Assembly: GCF_048544455.1 (NCBI RefSeq)
Contig: NC_133536.1
Coordinates: 42,333,152-42,397,151, forward strand
Length of the DNA stretch: 64,000 nt
Source: Silene latifolia
Taxonomy: Eukaryota; Streptophyta; Magnoliopsida; Caryophyllales; Caryophyllaceae
Direction: 5' to 3'
Numbering within the stretch: position 1 is the first letter of the stretch; each line of letters begins with the position of its first letter. The position numbers were made by a program, and so were the translations under genes. The notes below the pieces were generated by a model. That model had not been told where the DNA came from, did no database searches, and saw only the letters and a program-made list of their open reading frames with translations. Below, in pieces: positions 22,303-33,340 of this stretch.

Positions 22303-23199
22303 ATGGCAACACCAACCCCTAACGCCACGCCTCTCACTAATTCATCATGGCTCCGATCCTTCATGGATCGATGTAAACTTGAAAAGAATGGGTCAAATTT
22401 CTCTGATTGGGATGCCCAACTCAAACTAGCCGCCCAAGGTGACGACAAGCTTCGTTACCTTACCGAGGCCTCTCCTCCCGAACCTACTACTAGGTCGACC
22501 GCCGCCACTAGGGAAGCATATGAGGCTTACCAAAAGGAATCCGCCGCAATGAAAAACGTCTTGATATTTGCAATGGAGGCGGATCTCCAAAGGAGAGCCT
22601 TTAAAATGGGAAACGCTAATGAGATTTACTCCAAGCTTGTGACAATGTTTTCACAAACTCCGCGGATCGTCTAATATGAGGCGGCCGCGACATTCTTTGA
22701 TCTCGACTTCAAAGAGGGCCAAAAGGTTAGCCCTCATGTGCTCAAACTTATGGAGCTTGTCGAGACCTTGAAGATTCAAAAGGTTGAAATCCCCAAAGAA
22801 CTCATTGTAGATAGGATTCTACACTCCTTGTCCAAAGTCAAAGCGTATGTTCAATTCCGGGTGAATTTTAACATGCAAGATAAGGATGTGTCTCTTGAAG
22901 AATTGCACAAGTTGCTTGTGCAAGCCGAGAGGGACATGGGGTTAAATGTGAACCCACCAAAAGATGTGCTTAGCATAAGCACTAAGAGTAAGGGGAAGTT
23001 CAAGAAGAATGGGAGGAAGGGTAAGAAGCAAGCTCCCACTTTCACCAAAGCTAAGGCTAATGATGCTAGCACTTCAAAAATCAAGAAGGGTCCTCTTGAT
23101 AAATGCCATTATTGTAATGGTATGGGACATTGGAAAAGAAATTGTTCCAAATACCTTGGTGATATTAAGGCTGGAAAGATTACTCCAGTAGGTAAATGA
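22303..23199 (+). pseudogene. Copia-type Gag with one nonsense codon (element D)
   Basis: The ATG at 22303 starts a Gag of the UBN2/copia type: SWLRSFMDRCKLEKNGSNFS near the start, LDFKEGQKVSPHVLKLMELV in the middle, and a CX2CX4HX4C zinc knuckle (CHYCNGMGHWKRNC) near residue 268 after a Lys-rich stretch. A TAA at 22672-22674 interrupts the frame at what is normally a Gln before YEAAATFF; the frame then continues unchanged to TGA 23197-23199. Gag forms the particle that packages the RNA. Since no pol follows, enzymes would have to come from a partner element. Confidence 0.88.
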
Positions 23200-25702
23200 C
23201 TCTACCTTCTTTTATGTTTCTAATTCAACTATGGTATTGTGATACAAAGTTGTGATAATGTATCTCCCTTTTTATTGTAAATAGGGCCTCCACCAAGCAA
23301 AGACAAGGGAAAGGAAAAGCAAGCATGAGAAACCATCAAGAAGCTAGGAATAGCTTTCATGGAGCTTTGCTTTTTTATTGTCTTATTTTATTCATGTTTC
23401 GAATTTTAGAACCTTTAAGTTTCCGTGTTCGACATGGAAAGGTATTTTGGATAATTGGTTGTATTTTGGATAATGGTGGCTTGGTTTGCAACCCAAGTCA
23501 CCCGTTTTATCACTTTATCCTTTGTTCTAAAATTCGTATTTAAATGCTTGCTCTTAGAAACATATGATTATTCACTTAAAGTGATCTAATAGACAAATAT
23601 AATGACGGGATTCATTATATGTCCACATGCTTAAGGCTTGTGTATGATCATTTACAAAGTGATTTTGAGTCTATGAACTCTTTTAAAGGAATGTCAATCA
23701 CCAAGTACACTTACGAAATCTAAAATCATTAGTCAACTTATGAGATAGTTCTCCTTATACTTCAAATTCATTATTTGTGTCTCATATGCTATCTTTGAAT
23801 CTATAGTGTATTTATTCTAAAGATAGAGTGGGAGAAAAATGAGAACACAACACACGAGGCAAGATAAAATTGTGTACTTGTGTAAATGAAGATCTACGCA
23901 AGAGAGAATGATTTGAATGAAGGTATATCTATTTATATCGTATACCAAATAGATGAGATCTATGGTCTCAAGTAAGTTCTATATGACTAAAGAGACCAAG
24001 TGAAGTAATCATAAGAGTATGTTCTCAAGATAACTACACGAGGAGACCAAAAGAAAGCTTTGGAACAAAATGACTAATGTAAAGTCTTAACAAGAGTTTT
24101 GACTAGTTTATGAAAAAATTTGACCAATAGTTTCAACCTTGAGATTTACTTAAGAGCCTAAATGAATCATAGTAACATACTAGTTATAAACAAGTTGCAA
24201 GGATTGATATACCGATATCTTCAATAGTCAAGTTTTGACCACGCAGATGTCATTACTTAACCTCATTATGAAATGGTTAAACCTCCTTCCGAAAGGGTAT
24301 TTCGAAGGACGTGTTCTAGATATTATTTATATTTGAATAATGACATTGCTACACATCATTATGATATGTGTGAGTTAGAGATTAAAATCTCTTTCCATAA
24401 GGTTAAGATGAGACCACTTCAAAATAGGTATTTTGAAAGGATATGATGGGAACATATATGGTTTTATCTTAATAACTTGGCAATGCAATTTATATTTCAA
24501 TTCTTGAAAAGTTTCGATTGAGAAGTCAATTTTGAAACATGTGGAATTGAGTGGGAGTTAGGAAATTATCATGTGAAGACATGAAATTTAGTGGGAGCAA
24601 TCATCTTGTAGAAGGTTATAACTCATCACTCATTGAAGAATGACGAGCCAATACCTTCCTTCATAGAGGAAGTTTTGAGTTTTCAATTCTGGATGAAAAT
24701 GGACCATGATGAATCCAACTACATCAAGAGATATTGGATTAGTATTAAGAAATACACATCGTATCAACATATACATAGGCTATTCATGTAAATGAAAATG
24801 GAATTGCCATTAGAAGTCATGGTCGTTCATTGAACCTAAGAACGGTTGATCACATGATTATTAGTAACTAATGTTTCCGCCATTAGAATAATCATGCACA
24901 TGTCCAATAGCGAATCATATGCATGAGAGCATGATGTTTCATTGGCAAGCCATTCAAGAAACGTCATGAATTCTCGAGGAGAATCCGATGAGCGATTTCA
25001 GTGTTTGACAGAATACTCTGTTATGTGTCAAGAGGTTGCACATATTATAGAAAATCCGAACACACATAAGGATTTATGAGAATCCTAAGCCTTTCAAGCT
25101 AAAAGGAGAAATAAGAATTTTGGAAAGATAATTAGTTGAATAAGAAGTTGCTCAAAACTAATCTTTCCTAATATACTAGGACTTGTGAGAAGTTCTAGGC
25201 TAATCATCTTGACAAATTGTTGCAAGACTCTACAAAACATTTACCAAGTGCATTGTGTGTGGATGAAGTACTTGATCGGTACAAGTTATATCATTCACCA
25301 CAAATTCGTTCGTTATGTGATAATCGATAACAAAGTTCTTTCAAAATAAAGAACCGAAACCAAGGTCGGGAACCTTGATGTGTACTTGGTAAGGTTCATG
25401 CTATGAGTGATAACATGAATGTAAAGGATAATACGATTGAGAAGTTTGAACATATGGACACGTAACATGTTAAACTTCTGTTGAAATCAACAAGTTTTTA
25501 CACACTTACGATATGCATCACAAGGTTGTAATATTGTATTGACTACCCGAGTGTGATGTCGTCATTTGTCGTTTGAGTTATTATTAACTCACCATATACT
25601 TTGTTACATCCAAACGGGTTGTGGAGACAATTGAACCCCGTTAAAGTGAACATGGATTAACATTGTATTTGCCCATAGTTACTTACATGAGGTGACGTCT
25701 CG
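23200..25702 (+). other. Non-coding interior of element D (no recognisable pol)
   Basis: 2.5 kb with stops in all frames. I could not recognise protease, integrase or RT motifs. Weak phrases resemble decayed copia pol, but none is convincing. Element E interrupts it at 25708, after the target copy AAGTG at 25703-25707. Confidence 0.6.
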
Positions 25703-26013
25703 AAGTGTGATGTGAACATTATTTGCGCACATTTAGTCCCCTAATTGAGGCTATTCTGCATACTATTATAGCATTCTATGACCATTTTATCCATCGAAAC
25801 CTTCCTATTTGCTTTTCTATCGCATTTCATATGTTTTGTAGAAAAGGAGATAATAAGGCGGAAATTCCCGTCTTTCGTGCATATTTGGAAGCTACTTGAC
25901 GATACTGGATGGACTAGTATGGAGAGGAAGCAAGAACCAAAGACCAATCCCACAAGAGTAAAATAGAAGTGAACAAAAAGGGAAGAAAAGAAGATGAACT
26001 ACTGCTGAAGAAC

Positions 26014-26179
26014 AATCCGAGCGGATTGTCTACAATCCGCCCGTCTCCCCACTACACAATCCGAGCGGATTCCCACAAAGACGCTCGGATTGCCCCGACA
26101 GAATCCGCCCGGATTCCATCAAATCCGCTCGTCTTCCATTAGCAGAATCCGTCCGTCCCGACCTTAATCCGCCCGGATT
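26014..26179. repeat. AATCCG/CGGATT/CGTC palindrome array in the LTR of element E
   Basis: Eight or so short inverted units such as AATCCGAGCGGATT, AATCCGCCCGTC, GACGCTCGGATT and AATCCGCCCGGATT in 166 bp. Each is made of a left half (AATCCG or GACG), a two-base centre and a right half (CGGATT or CGTC). The array repeats at 33647-33812. Confidence 0.92.
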
Positions 26180-26324
26180 CCTGCACAGCACAATTTCGTC
26201 TTCTCCAAGCTACAAAGAAAGAAGCCCTTCCTTCGAAAAATACCGGCTCCTCCTTGCTCAATCTAAAAAGTGTAATTACTAGTTTAGCCCTTAGTTAACC
26301 CTAATGCATCCACCTAATTTCCAC

Positions 26325-26332
26325 TATAAATA
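26325..26332 (+). promoter_or_regulatory. Probable TATA box of the element E LTR
   Basis: TATAAATA followed by CCCC, about 145 bp downstream of the palindrome array. The same TATAAATACCCC occurs in the 3' LTR (33958-33965) and in both LTRs of element G (44149-44156, 52740-52747). Confidence 0.65.
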
Positions 26333-27406
26333 CCCCATTTGTATTAATCAAAAGATGAAAGCTCTCTCATTAGAAAAATCCTTCCTTAGATTAGATTAGG
26401 AGTAGATTAGAATAGATTATCATTTAATCTTTCCACAAATTACACATTAATCTTTCCTTTAATTATTGTTCAAGTTTATTATTGAGTAATTCAAGTTTAT
26501 TATTGGGTAATTAGAAGATTATTGGGTTTATTGGGAGATTGACAACCTTCCATCAATCATCAAGTTCTTCTATTATTCTTTGCATTATTATTATTGGAAT
26601 CTCCATAGGTATAATTCTCTTAATCCTTTTTAATTATTGTTAATTACTTTCATTTATTCATCATGTTTCATATTGTTGGTATGATTGGCAACCTTGCTAG
26701 CATGATCAACATGATAATGAGTGAGTAGTCCTTTAGCTAGGATTAGTGGGTAACTAGGGGAAACCAACATGGGATTGATTCATGCTTAATCTAATATGTT
26801 CACATGATTAAATTGCTTGCTTGTTGTGATGTTAACTTTATACACATGTTATGTTTGATGAAATGCTAAGCCTATGAATCCTTGCATTTACAACCATCTC
26901 TTATCTACTCAACTTGACTTGTAAGATATAAACCAACTCGAGTCTTGTTAGACCATGCATAGAAGTTGATTAGGAGGAAAGTAAGTCGACTTGTAGGTGT
27001 TGTACAATCTAATCGATTCGGCTCCGGGACCCAACTCTTCCTAAGAACCGTAAGATATAAACCATCTCGGTTCCTCCACAACATTAATTGCTTGCTTATA
27101 ATTGTAAACATGTTTGTATGATCAACACCATGAATCCCCTATGACCCCATGATATCCTAGCACTTTTAATCATTTGCTTACATCCTTTATTTCATTGCTT
27201 GTTATACTTTATTGCTTGCATTAGCCTAGAACACAACTACAAACCCAAATCAACCGTGACACTAACATAAATTGATATAGATAGACTTAGAACCCAAAGC
27301 ACACCGTCCCATGGATCGACCTCTACTTACCGCTTACTAGTAGTTTGTTGAGTATTATAAATGTGTTTGATTGGATGTGACCCGACGACATCGCACCACA
27401 TCAAAA

Positions 27407-27424
27407 TGGCGCCGTTGCCGGGGA
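27407..27424 (+). other. Primer-binding site of element E
   Basis: TGGCGCCGTTGCCGGGGA, three bases after the LTR. It is the Athila-type site, identical to that of element G at 45245-45262. Confidence 0.9.
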
Positions 27425-27559
27425 CGGTGCTATGTGATTAAGTTCTTACTTGTTTGTCTATTTTAATTGTGCTTTCACCATGAGGAACTTGTTCCTCAAG
27501 GATCGTTTTTACCGTTTTCTTTTAGTTTCCATGTTTGTAGTTATATCTTTATCTTGACC

Positions 27560-28894
27560 ATGATGATGCAAGACTTGACATATGGAGTATGTGGTGGATC
27601 TTTTGAGTATGACTATGGGTATGGGGAGTTTCAGGAGCAAGTTAACACAAACCTACCTTATTATTTGTACAACGAAAATCCTAACCACTACCCCAATTTT
27701 TCCCACCAAAATCACCACACCCAATATCAACAACAATCACTCCCCCAATACCCACTTCATAATGAGTTTCAATTGCCACAATACAACCACTTTCACACAT
27801 ACCCACAACAAAAAGATGAACCCATTCAAAACATGATTCTCCAAATGATGGGAGATCAACAAAACTTCTTCAAACAAATGCTAGAAGAGAGCCAAAAAGA
27901 AGATAATGTTCTTAAAAACATTGTTATCCAAAGAGAGGAATTGAGGATTCAAATTGCCCAATTGAAAGAATCCCAAGCAATCACTCACCACCGTTCTTTG
28001 GACATTAAGCATAAGTGCGAATTTGAAGTAGTGACCTTTGACATGGAAGATGAGAAGTGGGAGGAGCCAAGTTCCTTGAACTCTTGTGACTATGAAAGTG
28101 TTGTGTTCGATGAAGAAGACATGAGGTTGAGCAAACCAAATGCTCTTAACCTTTGTGAGTATGAGGGTGTGTCTTTTGATATGAACGTTGAGGTGTTGGC
28201 AAAAGAGTTACATGAAGCCCACATTTATGATTCACGTGAAGATAGCAACAATGATGATGAACCTAGAGGAGGGACTCTCAATATCTCCTTGCTTGAGGAG
28301 CCTATCCTTGAGGCATTTGAGATACCCTATCATGAAGAAGACCGTCCTTCCTTTATCCGTCATGAAGACCACTTGGCACCTATCTTGGAGCCAATGATCA
28401 TTGAAGAGGATATGATAGACTTTCTTCAAAAGGCCAAAGTTTCTTACAAGAGCTATTTGATGAAAAAGCTCAAAGAGAAAATTGCTCGTGAGGCTACTTG
28501 TGAAGATTTGGCACCCACAATCTCAACTCCTATGGTATCCAATCATCAAAGTTATGAAAATTCTCCTTCTACCTTGGAAGGATTGAAAAATCGAAATGCT
28601 ATCACCATCACCAAAATTGAAGAAGAAGTTGGTAAGTGGAAGTCCATGGATGGAAATGAACCACACTTCATTCTTAGTGTTGGCAAGAATCATGGGTTTA
28701 CCTATTTAAAGCATCGGGAAAGCTCTAACGCTAAGGAGAAAGCAAGGAAAAGAACATTCTACAAGCCTCCTTGGCCAAATTTCATATTCAAATTGAGCAA
28801 CCCATACTTGTGCTTATTTGGAGCTTGTTCACAAGCTTTTGATCTTTTATTAAGAGCTTTGAGCTCTGTGGATAAGAATTTAAAATTGAACTAG
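27560..28894 (+). CDS. Uncharacterised 444-residue protein of element E
   Basis: I do not recognise this family. The first in-frame ATG is at 27560; the open frame reaches slightly further back but without an ATG. The N-terminal third is rich in Asn, Gln, His, Tyr and Pro, followed by a helical Gln-rich block (MILQMMGDQQNFFKQMLEES) that resembles the C-terminal Gag region of element G. Around residues 154-220 a 23-residue unit is repeated three times, each starting C(E/D)(F/Y)E and continuing V.FD. The rest is acidic, then basic near the end. There is no capsid domain, zinc knuckle or protease. The frame is intact and sits where gag-pol should be. It may be a rearranged Gag-derived accessory protein. 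Confidence 0.7.
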   Translation: MMMQDLTYGVCGGSFEYDYGYGEFQEQVNTNLPYYLYNENPNHYPNFSHQNHHTQYQQQSLPQYPLHNEFQLPQYNHFHTYPQQKDEPIQNMILQMMGDQQNFFKQMLEESQKEDNVLKNIVIQREELRIQIAQLKESQAITHHRSLDIKHKCEFEVVTFDMEDEKWEEPSSLNSCDYESVVFDEEDMRLSKPNALNLCEYEGVSFDMNVEVLAKELHEAHIYDSREDSNNDDEPRGGTLNISLLEEPILEAFEIPYHEEDRPSFIRHEDHLAPILEPMIIEEDMIDFLQKAKVSYKSYLMKKLKEKIAREATCEDLAPTISTPMVSNHQSYENSPSTLEGLKNRNAITITKIEEEVGKWKSMDGNEPHFILSVGKNHGFTYLKHRESSNAKEKARKRTFYKPPWPNFIFKLSNPYLCLFGACSQAFDLLLRALSSVDKNLKLN

Positions 28895-29133
28895 TTTGGT
28901 GGAGTCCTATCTCAAACCACCATTTGTAAGATATTTCTTGGACCCCTTTACTTTGTATAATATTGTACATTTCCATTTGCATTTAATTTCTTCCATGAGA
29001 TAGAAGAGAGAGAGAGAGTCATCTTACATGTTTCATGAGCAAATTTCAGAAAAAGAAAAGGAAAAAGAGAAAATCAGTGAAAAGGGGTGTGTCATTTCAC
29101 GAAAGAAGAAAGAAGAAGAAGGAAAGAAGCAGA
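28895..29133 (+). other. Spacer after the first ORF of element E
   Basis: It starts with TTTGGTGGAGTCCT...CCACCATTTGTAA, a block also found after the protease ORF in element G (48199-48233). That shared block shows the two elements are colinear here. A GA-rich microsatellite follows near 29003-29018. Confidence 0.6.
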
Positions 29134-29548
29134 GACGCCCGGATTCGAACAAATCCGCCCGTCCAGGGCCCACGGGAAAGAAAAAGTTGAAGCTGAAGAA
29201 GAATCCGTGCGGATTCAAGCGAATCCGCCCGTCCTGGACAATACGCCCGTCTTCTTCACGGGACGCCCGTCCCGTGTGTCATCCAGAAGCAAGATTTTGA
29301 ACTGTGTCAAAATCCGTGCGGATTGTTTACAATCCGCCCGTCCCGACCAAGCCGCGCGTCCTAGGCACAATCCGTCCGTCTTTCCCCGCTTCTCAGCCAA
29401 CGAAATTCTCTGTCCTTGAATCCGAGCGGATTCTTGCAAAGACGCCCGTCTTCTTTCTCGACAATCCGCCCGTCCCGACTTAAATCCGCTCGGATTGTCC
29501 TGTTCCTGCAGATAAAACGGGTCCGACCCAACCTTATCCGTTCGGATT
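29134..29548. repeat. Internal palindrome array of element E
   Basis: About fifteen units of the AATCCG/GACG...CGGATT/CGTC type in 415 bp, including AATCCGTGCGGATT, AATCCGCCCGTC, GACGCCCGTC and AATCCGCTCGGATT. It uses the same grammar as the LTR array but is longer. It ends 13 bp before a TATA box and 130 bp before the second ORF. Confidence 0.92.
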
Positions 29549-29560
29549 CCCTACTCCTTC

Positions 29561-29568
29561 TATATAAT
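29561..29568 (+). promoter_or_regulatory. Probable internal TATA box before the second ORF of element E
   Basis: TATATAATCACCCC directly after the palindrome array, 110 bp upstream of the ATG at 29678. The spacing and the parallel with the LTR (array, TATA, C-rich block) suggest an internal promoter. There is no experimental support. Confidence 0.5.
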
Positions 29569-29677
29569 CACCCCCTTTCTTCCTCATTTCCTCACCTTAC
29601 CAAACCCTAAAAACACTCATCTCAATCCTCAAAATCATCATCCCATCCTCAAAAACACCCCCATCACCAACATCCAA

Positions 29678-31249
29678 ATGGCACCATTGACAAACACCAA
29701 GGGAAAGGCCAAGAAATTGGTTGAATCATTCGGGAAGAAGCGCAAGGGATCAACCTCTTCAACACCGCGAGAGGTAGTACTACCAAGGAGCACCCAACCC
29801 TTAATGAGGGGAGGCATTGAACAACTCAACCGCTTTCAAGAGGTGCTCTTTCAATCCGACGACCACCGCCAAAAATTTGTCGAGCTACTAGGTAAGAAGT
29901 ACGAACCTACTCAATTTGTAGACACTAGGGTGTTGGAAATCCTTAAAATAAGGTACCCTACCGAGATGTTCTTTAATGGCCTTGGCATTGGGAAACTTTT
30001 CCATGCCCATGAAGAGACTTACCTTAGTCTCACCCTTGAATTCTTGAGTAGCCTTCGCATTATGGCGGATACCCACAACAATGTGGGCATGGAGTTTAGG
30101 TTATGCAACCTAGACCATGTTCTTTCTCTTGAGGAATTTGCCTATATTTTCGGTCTTGAAGTACCCACCGACTACACCGAAAAGCCCGATAATTTTGGTG
30201 TGGACTTCCTTTGGAAGGCTATCTCCGGGAGGGACTTTACCCATATAAAGCGTTGCTATACCTTTGCCATCCAACATTCGGTGATTCGATTCACCGAACG
30301 CTTTGTAGCCGGTTGCATCAATGGGAGGTACGAACAAGATAGGTGTACTCTCATCGACTTAACTTTTCTTGAGTCCTATTTGAATGTTCGAGCGGTGAGG
30401 CGCTATAACTTTAATACGCCACTTGAGATACTTACTAGGTTCCATGATTTTGCTCAAGGGACCACCCAACTCAAAACCTTCGTGATGGGAGGTCTAATTA
30501 CCATTTTGGCTCACCACCTTTGTCCCGGGTTCAATACCCGAGGAACCTATACTCCTCTTGAGGGGAGGACTTTGATTGATGAGCACACCATCTTCCACAG
30601 TCACCGATGGTGTAACTACACTCGAGATGGGAGTGTGGAGTGGCACACCAAGGGATGCACTTCAATGATCCTTGAGGGATGGAAGATATCGGGCATTGAC
30701 CCAAGATTGAGTCCATACTCTCCTCCACCAAGCTACCTCCTTGAAATCCAAATTCTTGATAATCCCCCTCAAAGGGAAGAGCCACACCGTCAACCACCTC
30801 GTGGAGGGCCGGGAATACCTATTCGCCCACCTTCTTACGTACCTATCCCGCCATACCCTACTCCTTATACCGAATTCCAACCGGAAATCCCCAACACCCC
30901 GGGTATTAATGATTTGATGGCACTCATGAATAGAGTGGACCTTGGGGTGCATAAAGGAAGGGAAGACAACTACTTGGCCCTCTACCCCCAATACTATAAC
31001 ATGGCTCAACAAAGGTATATTGACCCCGATGGTCCTAAACCCTCTTGGGCACAACCGGAGCTCTTGTTCCCAAATTATGGGGACCAAGCTTGGGGTCGAG
31101 GAGACGGAGGGCATTCTAGCCAAGGTGGAGGGTACTCGGGTCAAGGAGGAGGATTTGACCAAGGAGGATATTGGGGCCAAGCACCCGGATATGATCAAGC
31201 CGGAAGCTCTCATGGTTATGGCTATGATCAAAATGAGGATGACGAGTGA
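29678..31249 (+). CDS. ATHILA ORF-1-like protein (element E)
   Basis: Intact, 523 residues from ATG 29678. After a basic N-terminus (about residues 1-45, KGKAKKLVESFGKKRKG) comes the ATHILA ORF-1-like domain with EFLSSLRIM and FRLCNLDHVLSLEEFAYIFG, near residues 125-165. That kind of block is shared with plant mobile-domain-like proteins. A Pro-rich segment follows (about 350-420), then a Gly/Gln/Tyr-rich tail (GGGYSGQGGGFDQGGYWGQ). The basic start suggests nuclear or nucleic acid targeting. Its function in the element is unknown; in Athila-type elements the ORF outside pol is sometimes called envelope-like, but no membrane segment is evident here. A shortened homologue is in element G. Confidence 0.75.
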   Translation: MAPLTNTKGKAKKLVESFGKKRKGSTSSTPREVVLPRSTQPLMRGGIEQLNRFQEVLFQSDDHRQKFVELLGKKYEPTQFVDTRVLEILKIRYPTEMFFNGLGIGKLFHAHEETYLSLTLEFLSSLRIMADTHNNVGMEFRLCNLDHVLSLEEFAYIFGLEVPTDYTEKPDNFGVDFLWKAISGRDFTHIKRCYTFAIQHSVIRFTERFVAGCINGRYEQDRCTLIDLTFLESYLNVRAVRRYNFNTPLEILTRFHDFAQGTTQLKTFVMGGLITILAHHLCPGFNTRGTYTPLEGRTLIDEHTIFHSHRWCNYTRDGSVEWHTKGCTSMILEGWKISGIDPRLSPYSPPPSYLLEIQILDNPPQREEPHRQPPRGGPGIPIRPPSYVPIPPYPTPYTEFQPEIPNTPGINDLMALMNRVDLGVHKGREDNYLALYPQYYNMAQQRYIDPDGPKPSWAQPELLFPNYGDQAWGRGDGGHSSQGGGYSGQGGGFDQGGYWGQAPGYDQAGSSHGYGYDQNEDDE

Positions 31250-33340
31250 AAGAGGCCTACTTCACCACTTCCATTTGTATGATACCCATCTTTCCCCCTC
31301 TCTCTTTTGTATATACATTGCATTTAGTGTAGCTTTTGCATGCATTTGTATTATATTTCATATTGCATTTACATTAGTTAGTTCATATAGTATAGTTGCA
31401 TTGTATATTTTTCACATGATTCATGTAGATAGTTGCATATAGATTAGAATTCATGCATTGTCACTAATGGCCAAACCTATTCATTTCTACACTAGAAATA
31501 GTGTTTAAATCAGTTTGGGGAGGTTTGATCATAAGTGACCATAATTTACTAGAAATCATGCATCATATAGTATAGTTTAGATTGCATTCATTTGTTATAT
31601 ATGTCATATAGAATTGCATTTAGTTAGAGCATGCATTCATTCATACCATATCATTGCATTTGTACTTTATTTCAAAAAAATCAAAAATCCAAAAACATGT
31701 ATTTCTTTTTCATTCCTACTCCTACATGTACATTGAGGACAATGTCCAAAATAAGGTGGGGGATGGGGATTTATATTCCAAAAACTCATAAAAATTGAAT
31801 TTTTTTGAAAAATACAAAAATATGTCTTTTAATTTCATAAAAACAAAAACCATAAAAATTTGAAAAATCGAAAAATCCAAAAACAAGTTCATTTCCTTTG
31901 TAGTGTAGTCTTGTATATATTGTTTTGTATATATTGTGTTTGTTCATCCTTTTTCACATTGATTGACTACGCCACATCCGAGACATGAGGATATTGAAGA
32001 CCGTATGGTATGATCTTTCCAATCTCCTTTTTCCTCTTTATGTTAATGACTATGTGGCTTTATTTTGATTGATGCGGTATAACAATGTGAATCTAGGACT
32101 TGCATTTAGTTTATATGTCATACTAGTTGGTAGAATCATATGCATTAGGATGTTTATATGTCAGTTGCATCATGGCATGTAGTTGCATGTTAGAAAATTT
32201 TTGCGAAACCATCTACTTGGGAAGCTTGACAAGTGTATATAGGCCCTAGTAGATGCTTTTTCTTCTCAAGACTTTACTTGTTAGAATACTTGTAAAACAC
32301 CCTAGGATGTGTCATGCTAGTATCCTTTGACCCATGGATTAAGGCATAGTCAAGAGTACCTTGTGGTGTGATAACTCCTTGGCTACCGTTTATTCCAAGG
32401 TGACCCTTGAAACCATGCATCCATCCATCATTCATCCATGTTCTACCACATTTTTGTCATCAAAGGGAATGGGCACAAAAAGAAATCAATTTGAGTTCAA
32501 TGAAATGAAAAGTGAAAGAAAGTTTGCAAAAATGCATCAAATGAAAAGAGGAGCAAAAATAGACTCCTAAAAGCTTCAAATATAAGGCACCCTCACTACA
32601 TATGGGGTGACTTTGAAAATGTTCAAAAGAAAATGCAAAAAAGTTGAAAGTTGTCAAGTGTTGAAATGCCAAAAATCAAAAAGAAATGGCAAAAGAAAGT
32701 GTTCTCAAATGTTATATGCCACATGAAATTGGGGGGAAAAAAACAAAAACAAAAGCAAACTCCCAAAGTGAAACTCAAATATCTATTGATCCCTTTATTT
32801 ATCGTATCCATTTTTGTGCATGGTAGAAAGGGGACGACCCTTCTTTTTGTCTAGGCAAGAGGGGGAATTCCGCGATCCTCCAGTGTTTCTAACGCCATAG
32901 GGAGTCTACTCTTGACAAAAGCATTTAACGATTGAGCACAAAGGTACCCTAGCTTGACACAACTTGGAGGTGATTTATTGGTATCCTTCTAGGCTTAGTA
33001 ATTTGAAGAAATTGCATCTATGAAGGAGTGTGTACCCTTGAATTGCTTCCCTTGTAGATAATTTCCGCCACTTAGATGAGGAAAGTGGCTATTCTTTTGT
33101 AGATGCATCCATTATTTGATTTTGTGTGCTTAATGTTTGGATGTGTCGCCATTTTGGCAAGACTCACCTTGCCTTGCAAGAAGGCATCCTACCTCATGGT
33201 TGTCTTGTTGTGAGTTGAAGGGGCGGAGTGAGACCCGCTAATTGTCTCATATCGGTTATGTTATTAGCTTAGTTTAAATAAAGGTCTAGTTTTAGTCACC
33301 TCTTTACTCGGGACGAGTAAAGGTTCGGTTTGGGGATATT
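31250..33340 (+). other. 3' untranslated region of element E with several polypurine-like tracts
   Basis: Two kilobases without a credible gene. From about 31880 to 33340 it is about 95% similar by eye to 50740-52196 of element G, far more than the ORFs or LTRs. G-rich purine tracts recur: TTTGGGGAGG near 31514, AAGGTGGGGGATGGGGA near 31753, and the final TTTGGGGATATT just before the 3' LTR, which is the likely plus-strand primer. Confidence 0.75.

Larger units (their letters stand above)
25708..27403 (+). repeat. 5' LTR of element E
   Basis: 1696 bp, TGATGTGAAC to ACCACATCA. It differs from the 3' LTR (33341-35035) at only scattered positions. It contains a palindrome array (26014-26179) and a TATA box (26325-26332). 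Confidence 0.95.

Noticed and set aside
27467..27559. N-terminal hydrophobic segment of the first ORF in element E
   Set aside because: It lies before the first in-frame ATG (27560), so it is unlikely to be translated.
26014..29548. Regular short repeats resembling a CRISPR array
   Set aside because: The units are palindromic half-site mixtures with irregular spacing and no constant repeat/spacer pattern, in a plant retrotransposon.
32651..32854. A 67-codon Lys-rich ORF in the 3' UTR of element E
   Set aside because: The matching region of element G does not keep the frame although the DNA is about 95% similar.
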